A stretch of DNA of 64,000 nucleotides, taken from the NCBI RefSeq assembly GCF_027627475.1, contig NZ_CP115484.1:805501-869500 (forward strand). The letters are read 5' to 3'. Below the pieces are notes generated by a model. It did not search any database and was not told where the DNA came from. It saw only the letters and a list, made by a program, of their open reading frames with translations. The stretch comes from Paenibacillus sp. SYP-B4298 (GTDB lineage: Bacteria; Bacillota; Bacilli; Paenibacillales; Paenibacillaceae). Position numbers and translations under genes: made by a program. Shown in pieces: positions 42,949-52,314 of the stretch; the first letter of the stretch is position 1, and each line of letters begins with the position of its first letter.

Positions 42949-43083
42949 GATTTTTCCTAAGGGATTGACACAGAGAATGTCGGAATCCAAGTGGAGCCGT
43001 GAGCCGGTTTGTGCAGGCGAGCGGCTCATGGTGTCTTTACAGATGGAACTGCGCGACAGGGGCCTGTGCGAACCAGGCAGGGA

Positions 43084-43533
43084 TCACAATGGCTTGCCCA
43101 GCTCATAGCACTGCAGAGCTTGGTCATAGCGGGCAAGTGTGTAGCCGAGACGATTGTAGAAGCGGACGGCTCCGTCATTGCCCTTATCGACGAACAAGAG
43201 CGCCCGGCTGCAGCCGCGGGCTCGGCCATCCGCCTCCGCTGCACACATGAGCTGTGTCCCGAGCTGCTTGCCCTGATAGCGGGAATGGACAACCAGCATG
43301 TCGATGAACAGGAGCTTGTTGCCGGTCATGTAATGGATGAAGGCAAGCGGAGGCGAGCTGCGCGTGCGCCCGGCAATGAGCGTGACGCCTTGCTTGAGGC
43401 GGCGGGGCAGAAGGCGCAGCAGCTTGCCATCCAGACTGTGCACGGTGTTGGAGAGCGGAACGAGCTCGGCGCGGATAAGCTGCAGCACGGCTGTTTTGTC
43501 AGCAGTCGTATAACGCCGCATAATGACTTGCAT
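43084..43533 (-). CDS. GNAT-family N-acetyltransferase
   Basis: A 149-residue acetyltransferase of the GCN5-related fold: RRYTTADKTAVLQLIRAEL at the N terminus, acetyl-CoA-binding motif A around VVHSRYQGKQLGTQLMCAAE (QGKQLG variant of the pyrophosphate loop), and motif B SRALLFVDKGNDGAVRFYNR ending LGY. Substrate unknown. AAGGAGG lies 7 nt before the ATG. The long plus-strand frame over the same bases has no family features and is a shadow. Confidence 0.87.
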   Translation of the reverse strand: MQVIMRRYTTADKTAVLQLIRAELVPLSNTVHSLDGKLLRLLPRRLKQGVTLIAGRTRSSPPLAFIHYMTGNKLLFIDMLVVHSRYQGKQLGTQLMCAAEADGRARGCSRALLFVDKGNDGAVRFYNRLGYTLARYDQALQCYELGKPL

Positions 43534-43670
43534 GAATAAGCCTCCTTGCTGCGGCGCTCTGCGCCATTTCCTTGTTGATCTATCCTATAGGGGAAGAGCG
43601 GCTTGTGTGCATTTCTTGGCAAGGAATGCATAGTTTTTTTTGTCGTATGGCATCCTAGTATTGACGAATG

Positions 43671-43689
43671 CGTCTGGGATGCATATAAT
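43671..43689 (+). promoter_or_regulatory. Sigma-A promoter of the ilvBN operon
   Basis: TTGACG (43671-43676), a 7-nt portion plus GGGATGCA completing a 17-nt difference is not needed if counted from sequence: the -10 TATAAT begins at 43684. Measured directly, the spacer from 43677 to 43683 is only 7 nt, so TATAAT at 43684 pairs poorly with this TTGACG; a usable -35 would be near 43661-43666 (ATCCTA, weak). TATAAT itself is consensus and lies just upstream of the T-box. Confidence 0.4.
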
Positions 43690-43699
43690 TAGCTTTATA

Positions 43700-44040
43700 G
43701 CTTATACTTTATCGGCAATGATGAGGACGAAGTGTTAAGGGCTCTTTTGCTCAGAGAGTGGATGGATTAGCTGAAACCATCGCCAAAACCCCTTTTCTAC
43801 GAGCTCACCTCGGAGCTGTTTCCCTGAAAAGTCTGTTCTGATGAACAGCGCCTATTAGGGGGAATCGCAGGGCACGCGTTATTGTGCCACAGGTTAGAGA
43901 CGTTTAGCGTGCACGCCGTTTCTTGCCTACTGAGGTCTGCATCGCAAGATGTATGACAAATTTGGGTGGTACCACGGAAGATATACCTTTCGTCCCTCGA
44001 CACACATTATGAATGTGTCAGGGGGGCGAAAGGTTTTTTT
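43700..44040 (+). ncRNA. T-box leader, probably tRNA-Leu responsive (CUC specifier)
   Basis: Leader with stem I elements AGAGAGTGGATGG...GCTGaaaCCATC, a specifier region GAG-CTC-ACCTCGGAGCTG (CTC at 43804-43806), the T-box motif TGGGTGGTACCACG (43963-43976) and an intrinsic terminator CTTTCGTCCCT...AGGGGGGCGAAAG followed by seven T (ending 44040). Uncharged tRNA pairing with the T-box sequence would favour the antiterminator and allow ilvB transcription. The Leu assignment follows the position of CTC and the precedent of the Bacillus ilv-leu operon. Confidence 0.9.
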
Positions 44041-44123
44041 GATTTACAAGCTGTGAGTTGATTCTAATAGATTAATGAACCCAAAGTCGCCTTGCAGTGG
44101 CGGCTTGGAGAGGAGGAAGTACG

Positions 44124-45869
44124 ATGAGCACACAAAGTGCAACACTTAGGTCAAAGCAGGAAATTATGGAGAAGCTGAGAAAGCAGGAAGTGATTACAGG
44201 CTCAGAAATGCTGCTGCGCAGCTTGGTTCTGGAGGGTGCGGACTGTGTGTTCGGCTATCCCGGCGGAGCGGTACTGTTCATCTACGATGCCATGCATGGC
44301 TTCTCGGATTTTAATCATTTGCTTACTCGTCATGAGCAAGGCGCTATTCATGCGGCGGACGGCTATGCCAGAGCAAGCGGCAAGGTTGGCGTATGTATCG
44401 CCACCTCCGGCCCAGGGGCGACTAACCTGGTGACAGGCATCGCCACCGCATATATGGATTCTGTACCGCTCGTAGTCATTACGGGCAATGTCGCTACTTC
44501 CTTTATCGGTACCGATGCTTTCCAGGAGGCTGACATTACTGGCATTACGATGCCGATTACGAAGCATAGCTATCTCGTCCGCAACGTAGAGGATCTGCCG
44601 CGCATCATCCATGAGGCGTTCTATATCGCGAATACAGGCCGTAAAGGCCCTGTCCTGATCGATATTCCGAAGGATGTATCGGCGCAGAAGGCGCTCTTCA
44701 AGCCAGTCACAGAGGTAAGCCTTCGCGGCTACAATCCGACCGTTCATCCGAATAAGCTGCAGGTGGATAAGATGCTCAAGGCGATCACCGAGGCCGAGCG
44801 TCCAGTTATTCTGGCAGGCGGCGGTGTCGTTTACTCCGGTGCGCATGAGGAGCTGCTGGAGTTCGTGACCAAGACAGATATTCCGGTCACAACAACTTTG
44901 CTGGGGCTGGGTGCTTATCCGAGCGGCAAGGAGCTGTGGATGGGGATGCCGGGTATGCACGGCACGTACACAGCGAATAAGGCGATCCAAGGAGCGGATC
45001 TGCTGATCAACATCGGCGCTCGCTTCGACGACCGGGTGACGATGAAGCTGGACGGTTTTGCTCCGCATGCCAAGATCGTGCATATCGACATTGATCCGGC
45101 GGAGATCGGCAAGAATGTGCCGACCGATATTCCGATCGTAGGCGACATCAAGACTGTGCTGCAACTGGCGAATAAGGAAGCGGGGCGTGCGGCCAAGGCG
45201 GATGCATGGCGCGCACAAGTACAGCAGCTCAAGCAGCAGTATCCGCTCCGCTATGAGGATTCGAACACGGAGCTGAAGCCGCAATGGGTCATTGAGATGA
45301 TTCATGAAACAACCGGCGGCGATGCGATCGTAACGACGGACGTTGGTCAGCATCAGATGTGGGCGGCCCAGTACTACAAATTCAACAAGCCGCGCTCCTG
45401 GGTAACCTCTGGCGGTCTTGGAACGATGGGCTTCGGCTTCCCGTCCGCGATCGGCGCGCAGATGGCTAACCCGGATCGCGTGGTCGTCTCGATCAATGGC
45501 GACGGCGGAATGCAGATGTGTGCGCAGGAGCTGGCCATCTGTGCGATTAATAATATTCCGGTTAAGGTTGCCATCATTAACAATCAGGTGCTGGGCATGG
45601 TGCGTCAATGGCAAGAGATTATCTATGATAATCGTTATAGCCATATCGATCTTGCGGGCAGCCCGGACTTCGTGAAGCTCGCTGAGGCTTACGGGGTGAA
45701 AGGCTTCCGCGCCACTGGCAAGGAAGATGCCAAGGCGGTCTGGGAGCAGGCGCTGCAGCATCCGGGTCCGGCCGTAGTTGAATTCGTGGTCCGCAAGGGT
45801 GAGAATGTCTATCCGATGGTCACGCAAGGCAACACGATCGATACCATGTTACTGGGGGATGCGGAATGA
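44124..45869 (+). CDS. ilvB: Acetolactate synthase large (catalytic) subunit
   Basis: Thiamine-diphosphate and FAD-dependent enzyme condensing pyruvate to acetolactate, or pyruvate with 2-oxobutyrate, the first common step to valine, leucine and isoleucine. 581 residues with the ThDP-activating Glu in [19 protein letters not shown], the FAD-domain region, and the C-terminal ThDP/Mg motif [23 protein letters not shown] 44124 has GAGGAGG about 8 nt upstream. It is under the T-box leader and overlaps the regulatory-subunit gene by 4 nt. Confidence 0.97.
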   Translation: MSTQSATLRSKQEIMEKLRKQEVITGSEMLLRSLVLEGADCVFGYPGGAVLFIYDAMHGFSDFNHLLTRHEQGAIHAADGYARASGKVGVCIATSGPGATNLVTGIATAYMDSVPLVVITGNVATSFIGTDAFQEADITGITMPITKHSYLVRNVEDLPRIIHEAFYIANTGRKGPVLIDIPKDVSAQKALFKPVTEVSLRGYNPTVHPNKLQVDKMLKAITEAERPVILAGGGVVYSGAHEELLEFVTKTDIPVTTTLLGLGAYPSGKELWMGMPGMHGTYTANKAIQGADLLINIGARFDDRVTMKLDGFAPHAKIVHIDIDPAEIGKNVPTDIPIVGDIKTVLQLANKEAGRAAKADAWRAQVQQLKQQYPLRYEDSNTELKPQWVIEMIHETTGGDAIVTTDVGQHQMWAAQYYKFNKPRSWVTSGGLGTMGFGFPSAIGAQMANPDRVVVSINGDGGMQMCAQELAICAINNIPVKVAIINNQVLGMVRQWQEIIYDNRYSHIDLAGSPDFVKLAEAYGVKGFRATGKEDAKAVWEQALQHPGPAVVEFVVRKGENVYPMVTQGNTIDTMLLGDAE

Positions 45870-46348
45870 GAAAACATACTATTGCTGTTCTAGTCAATGA
45901 CCAGCCGGGCGTTCTGCAGCGGGTTTCCGGATTGTTCGGACGCCGCGGCTTCAATATCGAGAGCATTACGGTAGGGGCCTCCGAGGAGCCAGGCCTCTCC
46001 CGGATGGTTATCGTTACCACCTGTGACGACAAAATGCTGGAGCAAATTACGAAGCAATTGTACAAGCTGATTGATGTCATCAAGGTTGTCGATGTCAGCG
46101 CAAGTCCCATGGTTGCACGCGAGCTGGCGTTGATTAAGGTCAATGCCGAGCCTGCGGCTCGTCCGGAGATTCTGGGTGTTGTCGAAACGTTCCGGGCTGC
46201 AGTTGTTGATATTGGCAGCAGCTCGTTGATGGTACAAGCGGTTGGTGATACCGAGAAGATCGACGCCATGATCGAGCTGCTGAAGCCTTATGGCATTCGG
46301 GAAATCTCCCGTACTGGCGTAACGGCGCTTAGCCGTGGCAATCGTTAA
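45866..46348 (+). CDS. ilvN: Acetolactate synthase small (regulatory) subunit
   Basis: A 160-residue regulatory subunit that raises activity and confers valine feedback inhibition on IlvB. N-terminal ACT domain ([34 protein letters not shown]) and the second ACT-like C-terminal domain (about 80-160). The 4-nt overlap ATGA with ilvB indicates translational coupling. It is followed by a family-1 palindromic repeat before ilvC. Confidence 0.96.
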   Translation: MRKHTIAVLVNDQPGVLQRVSGLFGRRGFNIESITVGASEEPGLSRMVIVTTCDDKMLEQITKQLYKLIDVIKVVDVSASPMVARELALIKVNAEPAARPEILGVVETFRAAVVDIGSSSLMVQAVGDTEKIDAMIELLKPYGIREISRTGVTALSRGNR

Positions 46349-46367
46349 TCTATAATTCATAGCAGAT

Positions 46368-46535
46368 CTGGGTCGTGTCTGAAAACCCGTTCAAGGGCAT
46401 CTCTCCCCGCCTTTTCGCCCCATGCTGCGTTGCTTTTTCGCAGGCGAACCCCCGGTACGCCTGCGAAAAAGCGCCTTGCCTGGAACGAAAATTCGGCCAG
46501 ATCTGTTCCGTTCAGAGTGTTCAGACACGCCCTAG
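46368..46535 (+). repeat. 165-bp structured palindromic repeat, family 1, copy c
   Basis: Edges GTCGTGTCTGAAAAC and GTTCAGACACGCCCTAG; inner stem CTTTTTCGCAGGCG / CGCCTGCGAAAAAG perfect over 14 bp. Similar to copy b along its length, but with different stem sequences that still pair. Lies inside the ilvN-ilvC gap and so is probably transcribed within the operon. Confidence 0.85.
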
Positions 46536-46552
46536 TGTAGCAAGTAAGGCGC

Positions 46553-46621
46553 CCTTGAACGGGTGCTTGAGGACTAACCGGCCTGTATGCTGTTTAATCT
46601 TCAAGCACCCGTTCATAAGGG
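46553..46621 (+). promoter_or_regulatory. Long hairpin immediately upstream of ilvC
   Basis: GAACGGGTGCTTGA (46557-46570) pairs perfectly with TCAAGCACCCGTTC (46601-46614); outer CCCTT/AAGGG extends it. No T-run. It lies 27 nt before ilvC and may act as an mRNA processing or stability element, or a weak terminator. Confidence 0.6.
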
Positions 46622-46626
46622 TTTAA

Positions 46627-47640
<1,014 letters not shown>

Positions 47641-47933
47641 GCTGACTGCAAGCGGGTCAGTATACTATAGGTAAGCATGCTGCGTCCCGGACAGCCTGTG
47701 CCGCTCCCCTCTCGCAAGAGCAGGGCAGTATTGGCTCGCGCGTCCGGGATGCTTGTGCTTTGCCGCCAAGTAGCGTCAGTGGCAGCTTGTGGCGGAGGCT
47801 ATAAGCATTGCCTATAAAAAATATAGCTTTTATATCTTTGTCATTGACGACGTTTTATGTTACAACTGAAATTAGCTATGTCTAGTTGAAGCAACTATAG
47901 AAGCAACTATAATTGAAGGAGTTGTCCATAATC
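47641..47933 (+). promoter_or_regulatory. ilvC-leuB intergenic region with weak terminator and candidate promoter
   Basis: AAGCAT...CCCGGAC (47673-47692) can pair with GTCCGGGATGCTT (47742-47754), without a good T-run. Downstream TTGACG (47844-47849), 17 nt and TGAAAT (47867-47872) is a candidate promoter for leuB. There is no trace of leuA between ilvC and leuB. Confidence 0.45.
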
Positions 47934-49016
47934 ATGTCAGAGGTTAAAAAAATCGCCGTCATCGCAGGCGACGGCATCGGGCCTGAGGTTGTAGGCGAGG
48001 CCATTAAAGTCATGAAGAAAACAGAAGAGCTGTTTGGCCTTCGTTTTGAATTTGAGCACGGTCTGTTTGGCGGCATCGCCATCGACGAGAAGGGCACACC
48101 GCTGCCGCAGGAGACACTGGAAATCTGCCAACGCGCAGACGCTGTGCTGCTCGGAGCGGTAGGCGGGCCGAAATGGGACAATAACCCGAAGGAGCTGCGT
48201 CCAGAGACAGGACTGCTCGGCATCCGCAAGGCACTGGGACTATTCTCCAATATTCGTCCTGCCAATGTATTTGACTGCTTGAAGGAAGCCTCCACCCTGA
48301 AGCCTGAGGTGCTCGAAGGTACGGATCTGATCGTCGTGCGCGAGCTGACTGGCGGCATCTACTTCGGCGAGAAATTCCGTCGTGAGGGAGCTAATGGCGA
48401 GGAAGCTGTAGATACATGTGTGTACAACGTTAACGAAGTCGAGCGCATCGTGCGTCAGGCGTTCGAGATCGCGCAGAAGCGCAGCAAGCGTCTGGCTTCT
48501 GTCGACAAGGCGAACGTGCTGGAGACCTCCCGCCTGTGGCGTGAAGTCGTGAACCGGATCGCGCCGGAATACCCGGATGTAGAGCTGGAGCATGTATTGG
48601 TAGACAATTGTGCGATGCAGCTTCTGCGTCGTCCGTCGAGCTTCGATGTCATCGTTACCGAGAACATGTTCGGCGACATCCTGAGCGACGAGGCAGCGAT
48701 GCTTACAGGCTCGATCGGCATGCTGTCGTCCGCTTCGCTGGGCGAAGGCAGCTTCGGCCTGTACGAGCCGGTGCACGGCTCTGCGCCTGACATTGCTGGA
48801 CAAGGCATCTCTAACCCGATCGCGACGATTCTGTCTGTAGCGCTCATGTACCGTCTGACCTTCGGTTACGACGCAGCAGCGCAAGCGATTGAGGATGCAG
48901 TGAAGGAAGTGCTGGATGCGGGTCATCGTACTGGCGACATCGCCGTCGACAAGAGCGCAGCGATCGGTACCGAGGAGATGGGTAATCTGATCGTGGCGGC
49001 ACTCAAAAAAGCGTAA
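47934..49016 (+). CDS. leuB: 3-isopropylmalate dehydrogenase
   Basis: NAD-dependent oxidative decarboxylase of leucine biosynthesis. The 360-residue product shows [17 protein letters not shown] at the N terminus, [11 protein letters not shown], the substrate loop [28 protein letters not shown], the metal-site [17 protein letters not shown] and the NAD-site [26 protein letters not shown] lies 12 nt before ATG 47934, a rather long spacing. Other leu genes (leuA, leuC, leuD) are not in this window. Confidence 0.96.
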   Translation: MSEVKKIAVIAGDGIGPEVVGEAIKVMKKTEELFGLRFEFEHGLFGGIAIDEKGTPLPQETLEICQRADAVLLGAVGGPKWDNNPKELRPETGLLGIRKALGLFSNIRPANVFDCLKEASTLKPEVLEGTDLIVVRELTGGIYFGEKFRREGANGEEAVDTCVYNVNEVERIVRQAFEIAQKRSKRLASVDKANVLETSRLWREVVNRIAPEYPDVELEHVLVDNCAMQLLRRPSSFDVIVTENMFGDILSDEAAMLTGSIGMLSSASLGEGSFGLYEPVHGSAPDIAGQGISNPIATILSVALMYRLTFGYDAAAQAIEDAVKEVLDAGHRTGDIAVDKSAAIGTEEMGNLIVAALKKA

Positions 49017-49028
49017 GGCACTCACGAG

Positions 49029-49100
49029 AATCCGGCAAAATAGGGGTGGTCTGTTTGCATTGCAAGCAGCTCCCGCCCGCCCTTTTGCCGGATTTTATTT
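49029..49100 (+). terminator. Terminator of leuB
   Basis: AATCCGGCAAAA (49029-49040) pairs perfectly with TTTTGCCGGATT (49083-49094), followed by TTATTT. Confidence 0.85.
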
Positions 49101-49134
49101 GATATAGACAGGCAAAGCGGGTCCTCTTAATTAT

Positions 49135-49149
49135 TTATAATAATTATAA
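49135..49149. promoter_or_regulatory. PerR box
   Basis: TTATAATAATTATAA matches the Bacillus PerR consensus TTATAATNATTATAA at every position. It lies 20 nt upstream of the -35 of the peroxiredoxin promoter, so the gene is probably peroxide-inducible. Confidence 0.85.
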
Positions 49150-49168
49150 AAAAGTAATAGTTTTAATA

Positions 49169-49197
49169 TTGACTTTATTGTTATTAAGTGATACGAT
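49169..49197 (+). promoter_or_regulatory. Sigma-A promoter of the peroxiredoxin gene
   Basis: TTGACT (49169-49174), 17-nt spacer, TACGAT (49192-49197). Confidence 0.75.
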
Positions 49198-49272
49198 TTA
49201 ACTCGTAGGTCACCCGTGCTAGGGGACAAAAAATTACTTATGAACGCTGAAGCGTCAAGGAGGGTATTAATC

Positions 49273-49821
49273 ATGGCAGAACGTTTGGTAGGCAAGCAAG
49301 CCCCTGATTTTACAATGGAGACCGCTCTTGGAAACGGTGAAGGCTTCGGAACAGCATCCTTGTCCGATTACAAAGGCAAATGGCTTATTCTGTTCTTCTA
49401 TCCTTTGGACTTCACGTTTGTATGCCCAACTGAGATTACCGCGCTGAGCTTGGCAGCGGAAGAATTCAAGAAGCTGAACACTGAAGTACTGGGTGTAAGT
49501 GTGGACAGCAAGCATAGCCACCGCGCTTGGATCAATACAGCAGTAGAAGACAATGGCCTGGGCAAGCTGGCATTCCCGCTGGCTGCTGACCTGACGAAGT
49601 CCGTTGCTCGCGACTATGGCGTCCTGATCGAAGAAGAAGGCATCGCGCTGCGCGGCCTGTTCATCATCGATCCAGAAGGCGAACTGAAATACCAAGTGGT
49701 CAACCACAATGACGTAGGCCGCAGTGTAGAGGAAACCTTGCGCGTGCTGCAAGCACTGCAATCCGGCGGTCTGTGCCCAATGAACTGGAAACCAGGAGAC
49801 AAGCATCTGCAAGCGAAATAA
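49273..49821 (+). CDS. 2-Cys peroxiredoxin (AhpC/TSA family)
   Basis: A thiol peroxidase reducing hydrogen peroxide and organic peroxides. In the 182-residue product the peroxidatic Cys51 lies in FVCPTE and the resolving Cys168 in GGLCPMNW, so it is a typical 2-Cys enzyme. The substrate-site Pro/Thr/Cys arrangement is intact and Arg lies downstream as in the family. ATG 49273 is chosen because AAGGAGG lies 11 nt upstream; longer starts are unsupported. A perfect PerR box precedes the promoter, and a terminator follows. No ahpF-like reductase gene is adjacent, so thioredoxin may regenerate it. Confidence 0.95.
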   Translation: MAERLVGKQAPDFTMETALGNGEGFGTASLSDYKGKWLILFFYPLDFTFVCPTEITALSLAAEEFKKLNTEVLGVSVDSKHSHRAWINTAVEDNGLGKLAFPLAADLTKSVARDYGVLIEEEGIALRGLFIIDPEGELKYQVVNHNDVGRSVEETLRVLQALQSGGLCPMNWKPGDKHLQAK

Positions 49822-49848
49822 GCCTTACGCATACAGCTTGTCCGACAT

Positions 49849-49886
49849 AACGGCTATGCCTTCTTCGATGAAGGCAAGCCGTTTTT
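49849..49886 (+). terminator. Terminator of the peroxiredoxin gene
   Basis: AACGGCTATGCCTTC pairs with GAAGGCAAGCCGTT (one bulged A), 6-nt loop, followed by TTTT. Confidence 0.9.
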
Positions 49887-50091
49887 TAATATAGTGAACA
49901 CTGTCCGCAGGTAGGCAGAGGGCTTGCTGCTCGGAGTCATGGTCGTCTTGCCGCCGGGACAACTGGAGTGAAAAGAAGGAATTGGCAATCAGCAGCGCGA
50001 ATAAGGATGAGGTAAGCTATTATTCTTAATTGGAGTCGGCTGCTCACAGGGGCTGCCCCCTAGTGAAGGTCGCACTGTAGGAGGGGTTGAC

Positions 50092-50517
50092 ATGAGCTTT
50101 TGCTGCGGCGCGAGTATGATTGGAACCAAGGGCACGCTCAAGCATTACCGCACGCATATCCACAATGTGCCGATATTGTTTTGTCCGGTATGCCATCGGG
50201 TGGACGTTCACTACTTAATTGAGAATGAATATGAAATCTTGGCAGAATATGCTCATGGAGACGGTGCTTCCGAGGTCGACTTTCATGATTATGTCGAGAA
50301 GGAAGGCATTGCCCTCCTGGAAAATTGCGTGAATCATGAAAATGAGGAGCCGCTGGAGGTCGTTCATAATCAGATCGACATGGCGCTTGATCTGCTCAGC
50401 TTCGCCAAGCAGGTCGGCGACGAGGAATGGCAGCAGCAGTTAAAGCGCAGGCTCGGTGTGCTGAACCAGCGGCGCAACAAGTTAAATAAGCGGAGAGCCT
50501 CCGAAGGATATTGCTGA
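50092..50517 (+). CDS. Zinc-ribbon-like protein of unknown function (141 aa)
   Basis: A 141-residue soluble protein. The N terminus has a CC pair (MSFCCGASMIG), a His-rich stretch (HYRTHIHN) and a CPVC motif (about residue 34), which together could bind zinc. The middle is acidic and the C-terminal half helical and basic (QLKRRLGVLNQRRNKLNKR). TAGGAGGGG lies before the ATG. No known partner gene is adjacent; the next feature is a family-1 palindromic repeat in inverted orientation. I do not recognise a characterised family. Confidence 0.68.
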   Translation: MSFCCGASMIGTKGTLKHYRTHIHNVPILFCPVCHRVDVHYLIENEYEILAEYAHGDGASEVDFHDYVEKEGIALLENCVNHENEEPLEVVHNQIDMALDLLSFAKQVGDEEWQQQLKRRLGVLNQRRNKLNKRRASEGYC

Positions 50518-50531
50518 TCGATCTTACCTTC

Positions 50532-50698
50532 CTAGAGCGTGACTTCACCTTCGACAGGAGCCAATTCGGCCCAATTATCGTTCCAGGCAAGCGGCATTTC
50601 CTTGCAGACGCACCGTGGGTAGGTCAAGAGGAATAACGCAACATGAGACGGTAAGACGGCGAACGCTGCCCTTGAGCGGGCTTGAAGATACGCTCTAG
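50532..50698 (-). repeat. 165-bp structured palindromic repeat, family 1, copy d (inverted)
   Basis: Edges CTAGAGCGTGACTTCA and TGAAGATACGCTCTAG. Read on the minus strand it aligns with copies b and c (CCCGCTCAAGGGCA near its start, GAACGATAATT near its end). The outer stem AGAGCG/CGCTCT replaces AGGGCG/CGCCCT of other copies, keeping pairing. Confidence 0.82.
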
Positions 50699-50847
50699 CC
50701 ATTTTTTGAATGCGTTTTAATAAGCTTGTACTCGCCGTATATATTCGACAATATCTCTCATTGACACTGACTCCCTGTCTAACTAGAATATTATTGAAAA
50801 ATGTGCAAGTTCAGTGGTCTGTTCTTGCTGCCGGGGGAGGGAAGACG

Positions 50848-52215
50848 ATGCAGACGATTCGAAAACGTTATTTCCCGGCGCTTGCGGAATTTGTTCGCAG
50901 CGGAAGTGAGGTCTCACTATTCCAGGCTACCGAGATTGGCAGACAATTACACGGAGTACACCCCGAGGAGATTATTAAGGTTCACGAAGAGACGCTCAGG
51001 GTGATTGCTGCAAATATGGAATCCGAGGAAGCGCTCAGGCTGTACAACCAATCTTTTATATTTTTGACGGAGCTGCTGGTGGCTTACCGGTTCCGGGCAC
51101 AGCCCGGCGATTCAAGGGAATTCAACATGATGAAGGAGCTGCTCTACAACTCGAATCGGTCGACAGAACATGTCAAAAATAAATATGAAAATGTTCTTCA
51201 GCATATGGATAGCGGCATCGCCATTTTTGATAGCGAGGGCATGCTGTCATTTGTGAATCTGCAGATGGCCAAGCTGATGGAGGTTCCCCGCAAGACACTG
51301 CTCGGTTGCGATATTATGGGTATCGTAACACATCCTCAACTCAAGCACTCTACGAGACGAATGATAATCCAGCTCTTTAAGGAAATTGTCAGGCGCCGCC
51401 TGCGCTATTATGAAATGCAGGACAGCGGAGGTCGCCATCTGCTGATAACGGTCACATACGGCGATCAGTTGGACGGAGACTACCTGGTTAGCATCAAGGA
51501 TGTATCCGAATACAAGCTCATTGAGCAGACGGCGTATCAGAATGACAAGCTGGCCATGCTCGGCAAAATCTCGGCAGCCATCGCCCATGAGATTCGCAAT
51601 CCACTGACCTCGATTCGCGGCTTCATCCAACTGCTAGGCCCACATCTGATGCAGCTTGGCAAGGAGGAATATGCGCGCATTATTCTGACCGAGATTGACC
51701 GCGCCAACGAGATCATTAACGAGTTTCTTAATTCCTCCAAGCCGACGGCGCCGATGAAGCAGAGAGTGCCGATTATTTCACTGATCAAGGAGGTCGTCCT
51801 GCTAACGGAGAGCGAAGCGTTGATGAAGGGATGCACGCTCCATCTGGAGTCTTACGGTGAGCCGCTGGAGGTATCCATTGATGTCAAGCAGGTCAAGCAG
51901 GTCATATTGAACATGATGAAGAACGCGCTCGATGCCATCTCAGAGCTGGGCGAGCAACGTAAAGGGCGAATCGATCTGATCGTCCGCGAGGAGAAGCAGC
52001 ATGCCGTCATTACGATCCGGGATAATGGCAAGGGGATGGATCGCAATACAATGACGCGCATGTTCGATCCGTTCTTTACGACCAAGGCGGATGGTACAGG
52101 GCTGGGTTTGTCCGTCAGTTATCGCATTATCCGCAATCATGGCGGTTATATCAAGCTGGACAGCGAGATGGGACAGGGGACAGAATTCAATATCTATTTG
52201 CCATCCTTCGCATAA
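50848..52215 (+). CDS. PAS-domain sensor histidine kinase (sporulation-kinase-like)
   Basis: A 455-residue soluble kinase with no membrane segment. An N-terminal helical domain resembling the RsbU N-terminal module (about 1-85) is followed by a PAS domain (about 115-230; VLQHMDSGIAIFDSEGMLSF), HisKA with phospho-acceptor His247 in AIAHEIRNPLTS, and a HATPase_c domain with N box NMMKNALDAI, G1 DNGKGMD and G2 GTGLGLSV. No response-regulator gene is adjacent, as is usual for orphan kinases feeding the Spo0 phosphorelay; that role is inference. ATG 50848 follows GGGGGAGGG at 8 nt, while the frame upstream is open but unsupported. Confidence 0.88.
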   Translation: MQTIRKRYFPALAEFVRSGSEVSLFQATEIGRQLHGVHPEEIIKVHEETLRVIAANMESEEALRLYNQSFIFLTELLVAYRFRAQPGDSREFNMMKELLYNSNRSTEHVKNKYENVLQHMDSGIAIFDSEGMLSFVNLQMAKLMEVPRKTLLGCDIMGIVTHPQLKHSTRRMIIQLFKEIVRRRLRYYEMQDSGGRHLLITVTYGDQLDGDYLVSIKDVSEYKLIEQTAYQNDKLAMLGKISAAIAHEIRNPLTSIRGFIQLLGPHLMQLGKEEYARIILTEIDRANEIINEFLNSSKPTAPMKQRVPIISLIKEVVLLTESEALMKGCTLHLESYGEPLEVSIDVKQVKQVILNMMKNALDAISELGEQRKGRIDLIVREEKQHAVITIRDNGKGMDRNTMTRMFDPFFTTKADGTGLGLSVSYRIIRNHGGYIKLDSEMGQGTEFNIYLPSFA

Positions 52216-52314
52216 ACGATTAGAATCGGAAATGAGGGATTAGGTTAACTAGATGCAAGGCTCGGTCACTGCCCCAGAGCAGAGAGGCTGGCCAGAATGA
52301 AGGAGATGAATAGA

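Noticed and set aside
43009-43539. A 176-codon plus-strand frame over the GNAT gene
   Set aside because: The minus-strand frame shows a clear acetyl-CoA-binding motif and ribosome-binding site; the plus-strand one does not.
43671-43689. TTGACG plus TATAAT as a classic spaced promoter for the ilv operon
   Set aside because: TTGACG at 43671 and TATAAT at 43684 are only 7 nt apart by position, so they cannot act as one -35/-10 pair; I kept only the -10 as likely, with low confidence.
44202-45827. A 541-codon open frame on the minus strand opposite ilvB
   Set aside because: Its sequence shows no recognisable family and is the complement of a well-conserved enzyme; high-GC codon use leaves the opposite frame open by chance.
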